Shown piece by piece: positions 15,830 through 24,179 of a DNA stretch of 44,833 nucleotides (positions are counted from its first letter, which is position 1; each line of letters opens with the position of its first letter). Under the pieces are notes generated by a model. That model made no database searches. It saw nothing but the letters and a program-made list of their open reading frames with translations, and was not told the origin of the DNA. This DNA comes from JAWVZS01 sp964507825 (GTDB taxonomy: Archaea > Thermoproteota > Nitrososphaeria > Nitrososphaerales > Nitrosopumilaceae). The stretch covers positions 1 to 44,833 of the forward strand of contig CAZDQM010000005.1 of the NCBI GenBank assembly GCA_964507825.1, in the 5' to 3' direction. A program made the position numbers and the translations under genes.

Positions 15830-16324
15830 ATGGCTAGGTTCAAGGTGGCTGCAACAGGCGGCACGTTTGACCTGTTGCACAAGGGTCACCTAGAACTGCT
15901 CCGGGCGGCATTTTCCACGTCATCATTTGTCATTATAGGGCTTGTCAGTGATGATTTTGCAGCAAGGAGGGGCAAGACCACTGTCAACAATTATGCACAG
16001 CGCCTTGCAAACCTGTCAAGATTTGTACATGAAAACTTTGCCAATGCGGAGTTTCAAACAAGCAGCCTAGATAATGACTTTGGACCCGCTGTTTTTGAAG
16101 AACGCGTGCAGGCGCTAATCGTCAGCGAGGAGACGTGTTTTCAGGGACGCGTACTAAACGAGATTCGCGCAAGACGCAACCTCCCACCTGTCGAAGTGGT
16201 GACGGTCCCCATGGCCCTAGCATGCGACGGAAGGCGTATTTCTAGCACGCGGCTCAAGAACCTCGAGATTGACTTTGATGGAAACTTGACCCGCAGCTCC
16301 TCTGATTTTGAGCTGCACGAATAA
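15830..16324 (+). CDS. coaD: Phosphopantetheine adenylyltransferase, archaeal type
   Basis: A 164-residue nucleotidyltransferase of the HIGH superfamily: GGTFDLLHKGHLELL (residues 11-25) carries the T/HxGH motif and RRISSTRLKN (about 142-151) the ISSTR-type motif that binds the ATP phosphates. These match archaeal PPAT, which converts 4'-phosphopantetheine and ATP to dephospho-CoA in CoA synthesis. Length is right for the family. The ATG at 15830 is followed directly by the first beta strand (RFKVAATGG). The next gene begins 25 bases after the stop on the same strand, so an operon is likely. Confidence 0.9.
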   Translation: MARFKVAATGGTFDLLHKGHLELLRAAFSTSSFVIIGLVSDDFAARRGKTTVNNYAQRLANLSRFVHENFANAEFQTSSLDNDFGPAVFEERVQALIVSEETCFQGRVLNEIRARRNLPPVEVVTVPMALACDGRRISSTRLKNLEIDFDGNLTRSSSDFELHE

Positions 16325-16349
16325 AACACGATATTGGAACTTTAATCCA

Positions 16350-16679
16350 ATGGCAATCATAGATAGAATGCTCAAAAAACTAGATGACGACATCTCTTAC
16401 ATGCAGGAGGGACTGCAGCCTGACAGCTTGGCACATTGGTATGACATTGTGATCAGGGAGGCGCAGAATTTTGCACCTGCACACCTAAGGGACAAGATCA
16501 ACGTCATACAGGATCCGATACTTCCGATGAAGTTCAACCTAGATATATCAAAGCGCGCAGTCAGATACTTTATGATGGCAGTGGATGCAAACCTAGAGAA
16601 GATGCCTTATACCACAAAGCTGTATTTTCTGCAGGTTCAGCAAACCCTGACCGAAGAGATTGACAGGGCACTGGTATGA
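16350..16679 (+). CDS. Conserved hypothetical helical protein
   Basis: The frame from ATG 16350 gives 109 residues (MAIIDRMLKKLDDDISYMQ). It could extend upstream into coaD, but the in-frame ATG with a helical start is the natural choice. The protein is all-helical and soluble (LAHWYDIVIREAQNF, ISKRAVRYFMMAVDANL, TEEIDRALV), without metal or nucleotide motifs. It follows coaD by 25 bases and ends one base from the convergent 92-residue gene. Function unknown. Confidence 0.7.
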   Translation: MAIIDRMLKKLDDDISYMQEGLQPDSLAHWYDIVIREAQNFAPAHLRDKINVIQDPILPMKFNLDISKRAVRYFMMAVDANLEKMPYTTKLYFLQVQQTLTEEIDRALV

Positions 16680-16680
16680 T

Positions 16681-16959
16681 CTAGCCCTTGGTGATTGCAA
16701 CCTCTTCTTCTAGGGTCGCGACTCTTATGATACGGTGCTCACATTCTAGTATGGACTGGACAAAGTCCGCAAACCTTTCTGCCTGGATTCCATCTCGGAG
16801 CAGGATGCTGTGCGCCGATTCATCCTTGACTGAAATAACCACCTCGTTTTCAACTATGTTCAGGATCCGCGCTATGTGTGTCTCCCCGTCGTCGCGGTAG
16901 ATCAGGCTGGCAAGCTTCCGGGACTCGTACCTGTCCGCGCACCTGATCCTGACGCTCAT
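16681..16959 (-). CDS. Small alpha/beta protein coupled to trpS, possibly Pcc1-like
   Basis: A 92-residue protein. ATG 16959 overlaps the TGA of trpS (ATGA), so it is translated after TrpRS. The visible pattern is a first strand (SVRIRCADRYES), a helix (RKLASLIYRDD), two strands (HIARILNIVENEVVISV), a helix (FADFVQSILECE) and a short tail. Size and order resemble Pcc1, the small dimerisation subunit of the KEOPS complex that makes t6A in tRNA, and the link with a tRNA synthetase would fit. The match is by outline only and several conserved positions are not evident, so I give no symbol. Confidence 0.6.
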   Translation of the reverse strand: MSVRIRCADRYESRKLASLIYRDDGETHIARILNIVENEVVISVKDESAHSILLRDGIQAERFADFVQSILECEHRIIRVATLEEEVAITKG

Positions 16960-18068
16960 TTGTTCACTAAAAGAAACTCCTCCAACCTGTCCCTGGCCTT
17001 CTCCCTGTTCTCTTGGTGCCTTGCAAGGAACGCGTTTACCTTCTCAATCAGTATTGCTTTTAGCTCGCCGGCAAGCATCTTTCCTGACTTGTAATCATCA
17101 TGGATTATCTTTAGCCTTGCATCATCTGGTTCAAAGAATATTCTCAGGTACTGGTATGATACGTCAATGTCGGGATTTCCGCCTAGCCTACGGTGCTGCT
17201 CTATATCCGGCTGTCCTCCTGAAAACGCATGCTTGTTGATCTTTCTTTTAACAACATCTGGTTCATCGGTTGTGTATATTGTTCCATTTTCGTCTGACGC
17301 GGACATCTTACCACCGGATCCCTGAAGCGGCGGGATCATGATGTTGTGGACTAGTGCCGGCTTGGGCCTACCGATCTTGGGCGCAACGTCCCGTGTAAGC
17401 CTAAAGTGGGGATCCTGATCTACCCCTAATGGAATCAAAACGGGCCTGTCCTCCAAAAAACAGGGCGCAGACTGGAGTGATGTGTAGAAGATCATCCCTA
17501 TGTTGGTCTCCCCATTGAACCCAAACGTGGCCTTTGTGTTTGAGAAATTAATCCTTTTGGCCACCTCGGCCGCTACTGGATAAAGCGTCTGTATGTTTCT
17601 GGTGTTTATGATTATCTTGGTCTTTTCTGGTTTGAATCCAAGCGCGATAAAATCCAGGGCGTTTTCATGCGCAAAACCGGCGGTCTCGTCTAGTGAAAGA
17701 CGCTGTTTTGAAAAGAACTTTTCATCATCGGTCAGCTGGAAATACATATTCACGTCGAATTTATCCTGCAGCCATTTGGCAAAGACCCATGGGATCAGGT
17801 GGCCTATGTGTGTGTGTCCGGACGGGCCTCTGCCGGTATACAAAAAGAACTTGTTTCCGCCCCGGTACTCGTCTAAAATTTTGTCTAGTTCCCTGTGTGA
17901 GAAGAATATGCCGCGCCGCAGCATGAAATGATCCTCACCGGACATGTCTCTGATCCTGTTTGATAGTTCTTGTGAGATTCTTTGGGTGCCAAATTGTCTG
18001 ATGAGCTTGTCATAGTCGATATCCCCTTCAACATGCCAAGGCGTCACGATAAAATCATCAGCTGGCAT
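16956..18068 (-). CDS. trpS: Tryptophanyl-tRNA synthetase
   Basis: A 370-residue class I synthetase of archaeal/eukaryotic type. The HIGH-type motif is GPSGHTHIGHLIPW (about residues 81-94) and the KMSKS-type motif is GGKMSAS (about 251-257). Other landmarks are QLTDDEKFF, the Trp-pocket region around NIGMIFYTSLQSAPCF and LGVDQDPHFRLTRDVA. It charges tRNA-Trp with tryptophan; the tRNA-Trp gene, interrupted by two introns, lies at 26491-26643. It diverges from pheS over a 45-base gap that seems to share one TATA element. The ATG at 18068 fits a leaderless start. Confidence 0.95.
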   Translation of the reverse strand: MPADDFIVTPWHVEGDIDYDKLIRQFGTQRISQELSNRIRDMSGEDHFMLRRGIFFSHRELDKILDEYRGGNKFFLYTGRGPSGHTHIGHLIPWVFAKWLQDKFDVNMYFQLTDDEKFFSKQRLSLDETAGFAHENALDFIALGFKPEKTKIIINTRNIQTLYPVAAEVAKRINFSNTKATFGFNGETNIGMIFYTSLQSAPCFLEDRPVLIPLGVDQDPHFRLTRDVAPKIGRPKPALVHNIMIPPLQGSGGKMSASDENGTIYTTDEPDVVKRKINKHAFSGGQPDIEQHRRLGGNPDIDVSYQYLRIFFEPDDARLKIIHDDYKSGKMLAGELKAILIEKVNAFLARHQENREKARDRLEEFLLVNK

Positions 18069-18089
18069 TTACAAAAACTTGGATTAAGG

Positions 18090-18097
18090 TTTAAAAA
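18090..18097. promoter_or_regulatory. Shared symmetric TATA element for divergent trpS and pheS
   Basis: TTTAAAAA sits in the middle of the 45-base gap. Its TTTAAA core is the same on both strands. The centre is about 22-25 bases from the ATG of pheS at 18114 and about the same from the ATG of trpS at 18068. No other AT-rich box lies in the gap. Confidence 0.5.
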
Positions 18098-18113
18098 GTC
18101 TTTTTGGGACTTT

Positions 18114-19508
18114 ATGTCATTGCACCCTGTACTTCATGACATTGAAAAAAAAATCATCCGGGAGCTGCAGGAATTAGAAAAGTCAACTCCGGAAAAACTC
18201 GAACATGCAACCGGTTTATCCGCGGATCAACTAAGGCGTGGCATCGAATGGCTTCGGCTTAAAAACCTCGTACTAGTCGAGGAGACCGTAGAGACCGCGG
18301 TATCGTTGGGAAAAAACGGACTCGATGCGCTCAAGAACGGACTGCCGGAGCGCAGGCTAGTTGATCTGGTGAGGAAAAGAGGACGGCAGATGTCTGACAT
18401 GCAAAAACAACTCGGGCAGCTCTTTGGTCCTGCCATGGGGATGGCAAAAGGCAGGGGCTGGATACGTACAGACGGCTGCCGAATCATGATCAATAACTAT
18501 CCTGACAGGATACCTGAGGAGTCCATTCTTGCTGATATCGGGAAAAACAGCGTCCCCTTGGACAAAATTACTGATCAAAAGTCATATGATCACTTGAAAA
18601 AACGGCCCGATTTTCTAACTGAAAACGCGGTAAAATCAAAGGTAATCAGGCTAGCAGACGATGCCGGGAGCCTGGATCTCGAGGCTGCGGGGGGTATAGA
18701 CGTGGAGGCGGACGTTCCACTGCATTTTGCCGCAAGGCGCCACCCCCTCCGGGAGACAATTGATGAAATCCGCGAGGTTTTTGTCGCACTGGGGTTTTCT
18801 GAAATCACGGGCACCCTTTCGCAACCTAGCTTTTGGAACTTTGACGCGCTGTTTACGCCGCAGGATCACCCGTCGCGGGAGATGCAGGATACCTTTTACC
18901 TAGACAAAATTACCTCCGGCAGGGTGGGGACCGTGCAACAGATACGGAACGTATCCTCGGCCCATGCAAAGGCGTGGCGCCATTCCTGGGATGTAAAAGA
19001 GGCAAAAAAGATGGTACTTCGCACACATACTACATGTGTTACAATCCGACACCTTGCAGAGAACAGGCCGGACGAGGCGCGCGTCTTTTCACTGGGACCG
19101 GTGTTTCGAAACGAGAAGGTAAGCTACAAGCATCTTGTAGAGTTTAACCAGGTTGAAGGAGTAGTAGTCGGAAAGAATGCGACGCTTCGGGACCTGATGG
19201 GGATTCAGAGGGAATTTTACAAGCGAATCGGCATCACAAAAATAAGGTTCTGGCCTACGTTTTTTCCGTATACTGAACCGTCGTTACAGACCATGGTGTA
19301 CAACGACGCGCTTGGTAAATGGGTTGAATTGTTTGGAATGGGAATATTTAGGCCCGAGGTGACTAGGCCGCTTGGAATCAGGACACCGGTGCTGGCATGG
19401 GGCGGGGGGATTGAAAGAATCGCCATGCTAAAATACGGACTAGATGACGTTCGCGAGTTTTACAGCAACAATCTTGAATGGCTGAGGAATGTTTCAACAT
19501 GCCGGTAG
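18114..19508 (+). CDS. pheS: Phenylalanyl-tRNA synthetase alpha subunit
   Basis: A 464-residue protein starting at ATG 18114 (MSLHPVLHDIEKKIIREL). The frame runs a further 44 codons upstream but overlaps trpS there. The N-terminus contains winged-helix modules (HATGLSADQLRRGIEWL) as in archaeal/eukaryotic PheS. The catalytic class II core shows HPLRETIDEIREVFVALGF, motif 2 around FRNEKVSYKHLVEFNQVEG and motif 3 at GGGIERIAMLKYG. With PheT it forms the (alpha-beta)2 enzyme that charges tRNA-Phe. pheT starts within its last codons, so the subunits are coupled. Confidence 0.95.
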   Translation: MSLHPVLHDIEKKIIRELQELEKSTPEKLEHATGLSADQLRRGIEWLRLKNLVLVEETVETAVSLGKNGLDALKNGLPERRLVDLVRKRGRQMSDMQKQLGQLFGPAMGMAKGRGWIRTDGCRIMINNYPDRIPEESILADIGKNSVPLDKITDQKSYDHLKKRPDFLTENAVKSKVIRLADDAGSLDLEAAGGIDVEADVPLHFAARRHPLRETIDEIREVFVALGFSEITGTLSQPSFWNFDALFTPQDHPSREMQDTFYLDKITSGRVGTVQQIRNVSSAHAKAWRHSWDVKEAKKMVLRTHTTCVTIRHLAENRPDEARVFSLGPVFRNEKVSYKHLVEFNQVEGVVVGKNATLRDLMGIQREFYKRIGITKIRFWPTFFPYTEPSLQTMVYNDALGKWVELFGMGIFRPEVTRPLGIRTPVLAWGGGIERIAMLKYGLDDVREFYSNNLEWLRNVSTCR

Positions 19509-21136
19509 TTGAGCTAAGCATTTTACGGATGCGGAATCTTTTGGGGGGAGCGGCATCCCGCAAGCAGATTTTAGACACGTTACCGTTTCTCGGGCTTGAT
19601 ATTGAATCTGTATCCGGAGATGGCGTCAGGGTTGAGTATAGTCCCAACAGGCCTGATTACTCTGTGGATTATGGCATTGCACTTGGCTTGGAGGGCCTGC
19701 TGGGAATCAAGGTGGGCGGCGTTGACCTGGGCATTAAAAAGAGCGATTATCGGATATCTGTGGACTCGTCCGTATCCGGAGTCCGTCCGTACATATCCGG
19801 AATCTGCGCACTGAGGGGCCGGATTGATCAGCATATGATCAGGCAGCTTGTGGCGATGCAGGAGGACTTGCACCTTGGAATCGGCCGGAGGCGCAAAAAA
19901 TCCTCCATTGGAATACATGATCTGGATACTATCTCGTTTCCACTACGGTATGCCGCGGTGGGGCGTGGGCACGAGCTGATCCCACTGCATGAAACAAAAT
20001 CCATGACGGCCGAGCAAATCCTTTCTGATACGGAGACCGGCAGGGATTACGTCCACCTGCTGGGAGGATCAAAACTCGTGCCGATGATTCTTGACTCTGC
20101 GGGAAACACGGTATCATTTCCTCCTGTAATTAACTCGTCACTCACCGCCGTTACGACTAGGACTCGGAACCTGTTTGTTGAGGTTACCGGCATGGATAGG
20201 GACGATGCAGAAGACGCGCTGTCAGTGGTATCGATAATTTTGCGGAAGGCCGGATTCGATCTGTACCGGGTGGGGATTTCCGGATCCAAAAACTCGACGC
20301 CTAAATTCTCCGAGAGGCGCATCACTATTAATCCGAGTCTTGTACGTGATATTCTGGGAATACAGCTGTCGGTACCGGGAATCATTTCATGTCTAAAGAA
20401 AGCCAGAATTACGGCGGTGCAAAAGGATGGCAGGATACAATGCGTCATTCCCAGGCATCGGTTTGACATGCTTGGTCCGATGGATGTTGTCGAGGAGGTC
20501 GCGCTTGGATACGGGATAGCGAGGCTAGAACCCAAGCTTTCGCCGTCCATGACCATGGGCCATGTCAGCGACACGGTCAAAAAGATGCGCGTGGTAAACA
20601 GCATGATGATTGGACTGGGGTATACTGAGGCCCTCAGTTCCAGCCTGACTAGCGCGCGTGTACTGCACGGGGCCGGAGACCGCGCACCAAAGGGAACGTT
20701 ATCTGTCCTTGATTCAAAAAGTCGCGAGCACACAATTCTCCGGGACTCGATCCTTCCGGGACTGGTAGACGCGCTTTCAAGAAACATACACCAGCCGTAT
20801 CCGCAGCGGCTTTATGAGACGGGAACTGTCTTTCTTTCCGGCCGGCCGGTACGGGAACGGACTAACCTTGCAGCCGTTGCCGCATACAAGAGTGCGGATT
20901 ATTCGGAACTAAAGTCGGTTATACGATCCGCCCTCAAGCTTGGATTCGACATGGATGTCAAGACTGTGGCCTCGTCGAACCGACTGTTTGGGGACGGACG
21001 TTGTGCAAATGTGCTTGTGGGGGGCAAAAAAGTTGGCATAGTTGGAGAGATCAGTTCGAGCGTGCTTGAACGCCTCAAGATTCGCGTCCCGGTTGCGGGC
21101 TTTGAAGTCGCCTTGACTGGATTAATATTTGATTAG
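19499..21136 (+). CDS. pheT: Phenylalanyl-tRNA synthetase beta subunit
   Basis: A 545-residue protein of the short archaeal/eukaryotic type. ATG 19499 overlaps the end of pheS by 10 bases. Order of parts: N-terminal B1 domain (ILDTLPFLGLDIES, EYSPNRPDYSVDYG), the B3/B4 domain with GIGRRRKKSSIGIHDLD, the B5 DNA-binding-like fold (ISCLKKARITAVQ, VIPRHRFDMLGPMDVVEEV) and a catalytic-like C-terminal domain (LRDSILPGLVDALSRN, RLYETGTVF). The editing site for misacylated Tyr-tRNA-Phe lies in B3/B4 in this family. Length is as expected and no breaks are seen. Confidence 0.95.
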   Translation: MPVVELSILRMRNLLGGAASRKQILDTLPFLGLDIESVSGDGVRVEYSPNRPDYSVDYGIALGLEGLLGIKVGGVDLGIKKSDYRISVDSSVSGVRPYISGICALRGRIDQHMIRQLVAMQEDLHLGIGRRRKKSSIGIHDLDTISFPLRYAAVGRGHELIPLHETKSMTAEQILSDTETGRDYVHLLGGSKLVPMILDSAGNTVSFPPVINSSLTAVTTRTRNLFVEVTGMDRDDAEDALSVVSIILRKAGFDLYRVGISGSKNSTPKFSERRITINPSLVRDILGIQLSVPGIISCLKKARITAVQKDGRIQCVIPRHRFDMLGPMDVVEEVALGYGIARLEPKLSPSMTMGHVSDTVKKMRVVNSMMIGLGYTEALSSSLTSARVLHGAGDRAPKGTLSVLDSKSREHTILRDSILPGLVDALSRNIHQPYPQRLYETGTVFLSGRPVRERTNLAAVAAYKSADYSELKSVIRSALKLGFDMDVKTVASSNRLFGDGRCANVLVGGKKVGIVGEISSSVLERLKIRVPVAGFEVALTGLIFD

Positions 21137-21360
21137 CCGTATCGTACGTTGCCCAAAAGAGCAAGCATGCAGACGGATTGGAATGATGTAGATCGTGTTG
21201 ATTCCGGTGATTTCTAATTCACCCAGGCATGCTACATACGGGCAACCCCGGTTAGAAAACACAGGGAGGTCAGTGGCTAATACCAATGATTCTGTGCGAG
21301 TCAGAGCCGGGGAACACATTTGTGAAGAAAGATAATTAAGCGTGGTACGGTCCATACTGC

Positions 21361-21777
21361 ATGGTTAATTACTGGCTGGCAAAGCAGGAGCCGGGCGGAC
21401 CTAGGGGATATGACATTGATCAGCTAAAGGCGGACAAAAAGACCGTCTGGGATGGCGTTCACAACAATCTTGCACTAAAGCACATGCGAAGCATGGCAAA
21501 GGGGGATCTTGTCTTGTTTTATCACACGGGCGACCAGCGGCAGGCAGTTGGAATCATGGAGGTAATCAGGGGACCGTATCCGAATCCAAAAGAGAGTAAC
21601 GAACGGTTCATTGTAGTGGATGTAAGATACAGGGAGCACTTGAGGAATCCGGTTACGCTGAATCAAATGAAAGAAGAGCCGGGATTCCGGGACTGGGATT
21701 TATTGCGGATATCGCGACTGTCCGTAATGCCGGTTCCGCGGGATATATGGAAGCGGATTCTGGAAATGTCCCGGTGA
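21361..21777 (+). CDS. EVE domain protein (PUA-like fold)
   Basis: A 138-residue single EVE domain: YWLAKQEPGGPRGYDIDQL at the start, then WDGVHNNLALKHMRSMAKGD, LVLFYHTGDQRQAVGIMEV and YPNPKESNERFIVVDV. These are the family hallmarks, including the aromatic and Trp residues (W25-D-G-V, F-Y-H) that line the ligand pocket. EVE domains bind modified bases in DNA or RNA and often sit with RNA-modification or defence genes. Here it stands alone after pheT. The 224-base gap before it (21137-21360) contains no gene I can support. Confidence 0.9.
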   Translation: MVNYWLAKQEPGGPRGYDIDQLKADKKTVWDGVHNNLALKHMRSMAKGDLVLFYHTGDQRQAVGIMEVIRGPYPNPKESNERFIVVDVRYREHLRNPVTLNQMKEEPGFRDWDLLRISRLSVMPVPRDIWKRILEMSR

Positions 21778-22266
21778 GCCGCACCGGCTTGACGGTAATC
21801 CGATATACTTGGCGCCGATGACGTGCAGGTACATGTTGCAACCCGCGCCGGCCAGTCTAATTAATACGTAAATGGTATGTGACGTGATGACTCGGCGTGA
21901 TTTGTATTTTGTATATGGTAGGCGACTGTGCAATCTGAGCTGCTTGATGCCTTTTTGGAGCGGATGCGAACTTGGAATGCATGACTGTGGTTATGGCGTA
22001 ATGCGGCATGCATGACTTGATGATGATGGCGGCAACGGATGCGTCATTTTGACTCTTTATGGCGCGTATATCGTGCATGGTTGCGGTGGCGCGTGATACC
22101 TGAACAGATCTTTTATGCAGATGGCCTATACCGGAGGGTTGCACCGTGTGCACGTGCATGCGGCTACGATAAAATTGGCTGGGATTGCGTCTCTATGGCG
22201 GGAAAATACCGTAAATTCATCAAAATGTTAGGTTTGATTGATATACTACGTGTCTTTAAGCGATAC
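21778..22266. other. 489-base stretch without a recognised gene
   Basis: Open frames here are short and lack coding character; the long plus-strand frame that ends in the next gene starts only by chance. A run around 22017-22060 (TGATGATGATGG, later TCATTTTGA) hints at a box C-like element but the D boxes of a C/D RNA are not in place. Nothing else was seen. Confidence 0.4.
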
Positions 22267-22506
22267 ATGGCAACAGCTTATGTTTTAATAAACTGTGAAC
22301 TAGGCTCCGAAGAAGTCATCATTGAGCAATTAAAGAGTCTTGATGGTGTCCGGGAAGTTCATGGGACCTTCGGCGCATATGACATCTTGGCAAAAATTGA
22401 GTCAGATACAGTTGAAAAACTCCGAGAAACCATCACGTGGAAAATTAGAAAGATCGAAAAGATTCGCTCTACTCTGACACTGATGGGCATCGAAGGACAG
22501 ACCTAG
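22267..22506 (+). CDS. Stand-alone Lrp/AsnC ligand-binding (RAM) domain protein
   Basis: From ATG 22267 the protein has 79 residues and is one RAM domain: ATAYVLINCELGSEEVIIEQ, LKSLDGVREVHGTFGAYDIL, then TVEKLRETITWKIRKIEKIR, ending in STLTLMGIEG. The GxYDIL strand and the final strand match AsnC ligand-binding domains. It lacks the DNA-binding helix-turn-helix, as do many thaumarchaeal relatives, so it probably acts as a small-molecule sensor or as a partner of full-length Lrp proteins. The longer open frame upstream shows no homology and is not used. Confidence 0.88.
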   Translation: MATAYVLINCELGSEEVIIEQLKSLDGVREVHGTFGAYDILAKIESDTVEKLRETITWKIRKIEKIRSTLTLMGIEGQT

Positions 22507-22520
22507 CCGGTCCTCTTATT

Positions 22521-23090
22521 ATGCTACTACACTTTATTTTTGTAATCAGGGAAGAGGAGCTAGAGGAGCGCCGCTCTGAATTCAAGTACGTACAGGACAT
22601 GGCAGAGTTCTTCCGGCACTGGATCAGGGAAAAATTCTCGAGGGATTTTGAGGTTCAATCCGATATCATGGTCACCCGCAGGCGAGGAATCCTTCAACGT
22701 CATGACATTCACGTCTTGATGGACGACCACCGTTCTCGGAACACGGATGTGTATCATTTTTACCTAGCGCACTTTAGGCCGTTTTGGACGGATTGCACAT
22801 GCGAGGGGTATCACGCGGAAAATTTTGGCATGGTATGGTGGCAAAAGCCAAGGGCGGACTCGGATGATCTTTTCCTAGCGGAAAAGAATTGTACTATAGT
22901 CTCACATGAGATTGCTCATGAGTTGCTGAGGCAAAATGGTGTCAAGAGGTTCGTTCCACTCGTCCATGATGTGTGGGTCAGGCACTTTTATGATGGCTTG
23001 GAATTCGAGCAGTATGGTGAGGACCACATGCCGACGACGAGCAAGCCAAAGTTTTTGACTATTGATACTACGGACATGCTTGGGAAATAA
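22521..23090 (+). CDS. Putative zinc-dependent protease (HExxH, zincin-like)
   Basis: A 189-residue protein with HEIAH at residues 129-133, preceded by IVS and followed by ELLRQNG; a further His (VHDVW, about 148) could be the third ligand. An N-terminal region rich in charged and aromatic residues has YVQDMAEFFRHWIRE and HDIHVLMDDH, then WTDCTCEGYHAENFGM, and a Trp pair (MVWWQK) before the zinc motif. No signal peptide or anchor is evident, so it is likely cytoplasmic. It starts 14 bases after the AsnC-domain gene and may share its transcript. I know of no named family with this full architecture. Confidence 0.7.
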   Translation: MLLHFIFVIREEELEERRSEFKYVQDMAEFFRHWIREKFSRDFEVQSDIMVTRRRGILQRHDIHVLMDDHRSRNTDVYHFYLAHFRPFWTDCTCEGYHAENFGMVWWQKPRADSDDLFLAEKNCTIVSHEIAHELLRQNGVKRFVPLVHDVWVRHFYDGLEFEQYGEDHMPTTSKPKFLTIDTTDMLGK

Positions 23091-23221
23091 ATGACAGATC
23101 ATGTGGGCAGTTGGCAGTCTGCGTACCTGACATGGCGGAGTGTCGGCCTGCCGCGGACTTGCGCGCGATAGCCAGTGATGCAGGGCATCCCATGATCATT
23201 GAATGGTTCCTGAAATCGGCT

Positions 23222-23857
23222 TTAACACTTTGTTATGGAATATATGTTGTTCTCAAAGTTTGCGATCTTAAAGTCAAGCTTGTTTTCAGGATCGGCTGAT
23301 TGGGCCTTGCTACGAGTCTCTAATTCTGTTAGCACCTCACTACTGAATCCGACCGAGGAACCATGGATTGCATCCGTCAGCAGCGTTCCATGATCTCCAT
23401 TTTTGATGTCCAGTACTATGTTGTAAAACTTTGTCGTATCTCTCCTGTTGACCTGCCTTCCGGTTGCCTTGTTTGTTGCAACTGCGATGTACATTCCGTT
23501 GTTTTTCACGGCAACGGGAACCTTGTGGTTTTTACCTGACCCGCCCGGAATCGTCTCGTTAATCAAAACCTCGCATTTGTGATACATGCTTGACATGTAT
23601 GCATAAAATCTGTAATGAGCAAAGCGGCCTGCATCATCCTCTTTGCAGTCGACAAATATTTCGTGTAACCGTCCTAGCGCCTCGTCATTCATGCTTTGAA
23701 GCCTGTCGTCAATCCTTCCCCTTTCTAGCAAGTTTGAATCGCATTCCTTTGCCACCATCTCTAAAATAAAGTCTGGCAGATTGTAGTTTTTCAATGCGGC
23801 AACAAATGCCCCTGCCTGTGACGTTCCAAACTGTGGAAACCCCTTGTTGACCATCAT
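23222..23857 (-). CDS. Conserved hypothetical protein, 211 residues
   Basis: Starts at ATG 23857 (or the adjacent ATG 23854). The N-terminal half is helical (AGAFVAALKNYNLPDFIL, EALGRLHEIFVDCKEDDAG), the C-terminal half alternates strand and helix (PVAVKNNGMYIAVATNKAT, TKFYNIVLDIKNGDHG, LLTDAIHGSSVGFSSEVL). The second half has the look of an alpha/beta nuclease-type or receiver-like core, with acids in strand positions, but no motif is complete. Soluble, no signal peptide. The gene is single and its product unknown. Confidence 0.65.
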   Translation of the reverse strand: MMVNKGFPQFGTSQAGAFVAALKNYNLPDFILEMVAKECDSNLLERGRIDDRLQSMNDEALGRLHEIFVDCKEDDAGRFAHYRFYAYMSSMYHKCEVLINETIPGGSGKNHKVPVAVKNNGMYIAVATNKATGRQVNRRDTTKFYNIVLDIKNGDHGTLLTDAIHGSSVGFSSEVLTELETRSKAQSADPENKLDFKIANFENNIYSITKC

Positions 23858-24179
23858 AAATCTACCTCGAATTACCCTTAATTGTAGGGTTGTTTTTGCT
23901 TATAATTCAATCGTTTTTGACGCCGTCTTGCATCTGGAATTTTATAAAGAGCAGACATTTTTGTGCGTATTCGCGTTCATGCATGGCGACTATGCCAAAC
24001 ATGCCTAGCGCATATTTTACTATGATGGAAAATTCACCAGTCATCGTGTCGGAACTTTAGTCTTGCAGGATGAAGTGATTCCATGGATGAGCAGTGTATG
24101 ATATACGTACGGCACCAAACTGCATTATCTTCATGTTGCAGGGGTACATGCCTACGGGACCGCATTTACTCATACGTGA
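23858..24179. other. 322-base gap between divergent genes
   Basis: It holds the promoters of the 211-residue gene (an AT-rich stretch near 23895-23910 on the minus strand) and of aconitase. No further gene or RNA was seen. Confidence 0.4.

Noticed and set aside
17982..18113. 44-residue extension of PheS
   Set aside because: It overlaps the start of trpS on the other strand and ignores the shared promoter gap; the conserved N-terminus begins at ATG 18114.
22017..22060. Box C-like TGATGATG run, considered as a C/D box guide RNA
   Set aside because: No D or D' box CTGA at the needed spacing and no terminal stem.
22039..22266. N-terminal extension of the AsnC-domain protein to 155 residues
   Set aside because: The extra 76 residues are Cys/Arg-rich with no helix-turn-helix; the domain starts right after ATG 22267.
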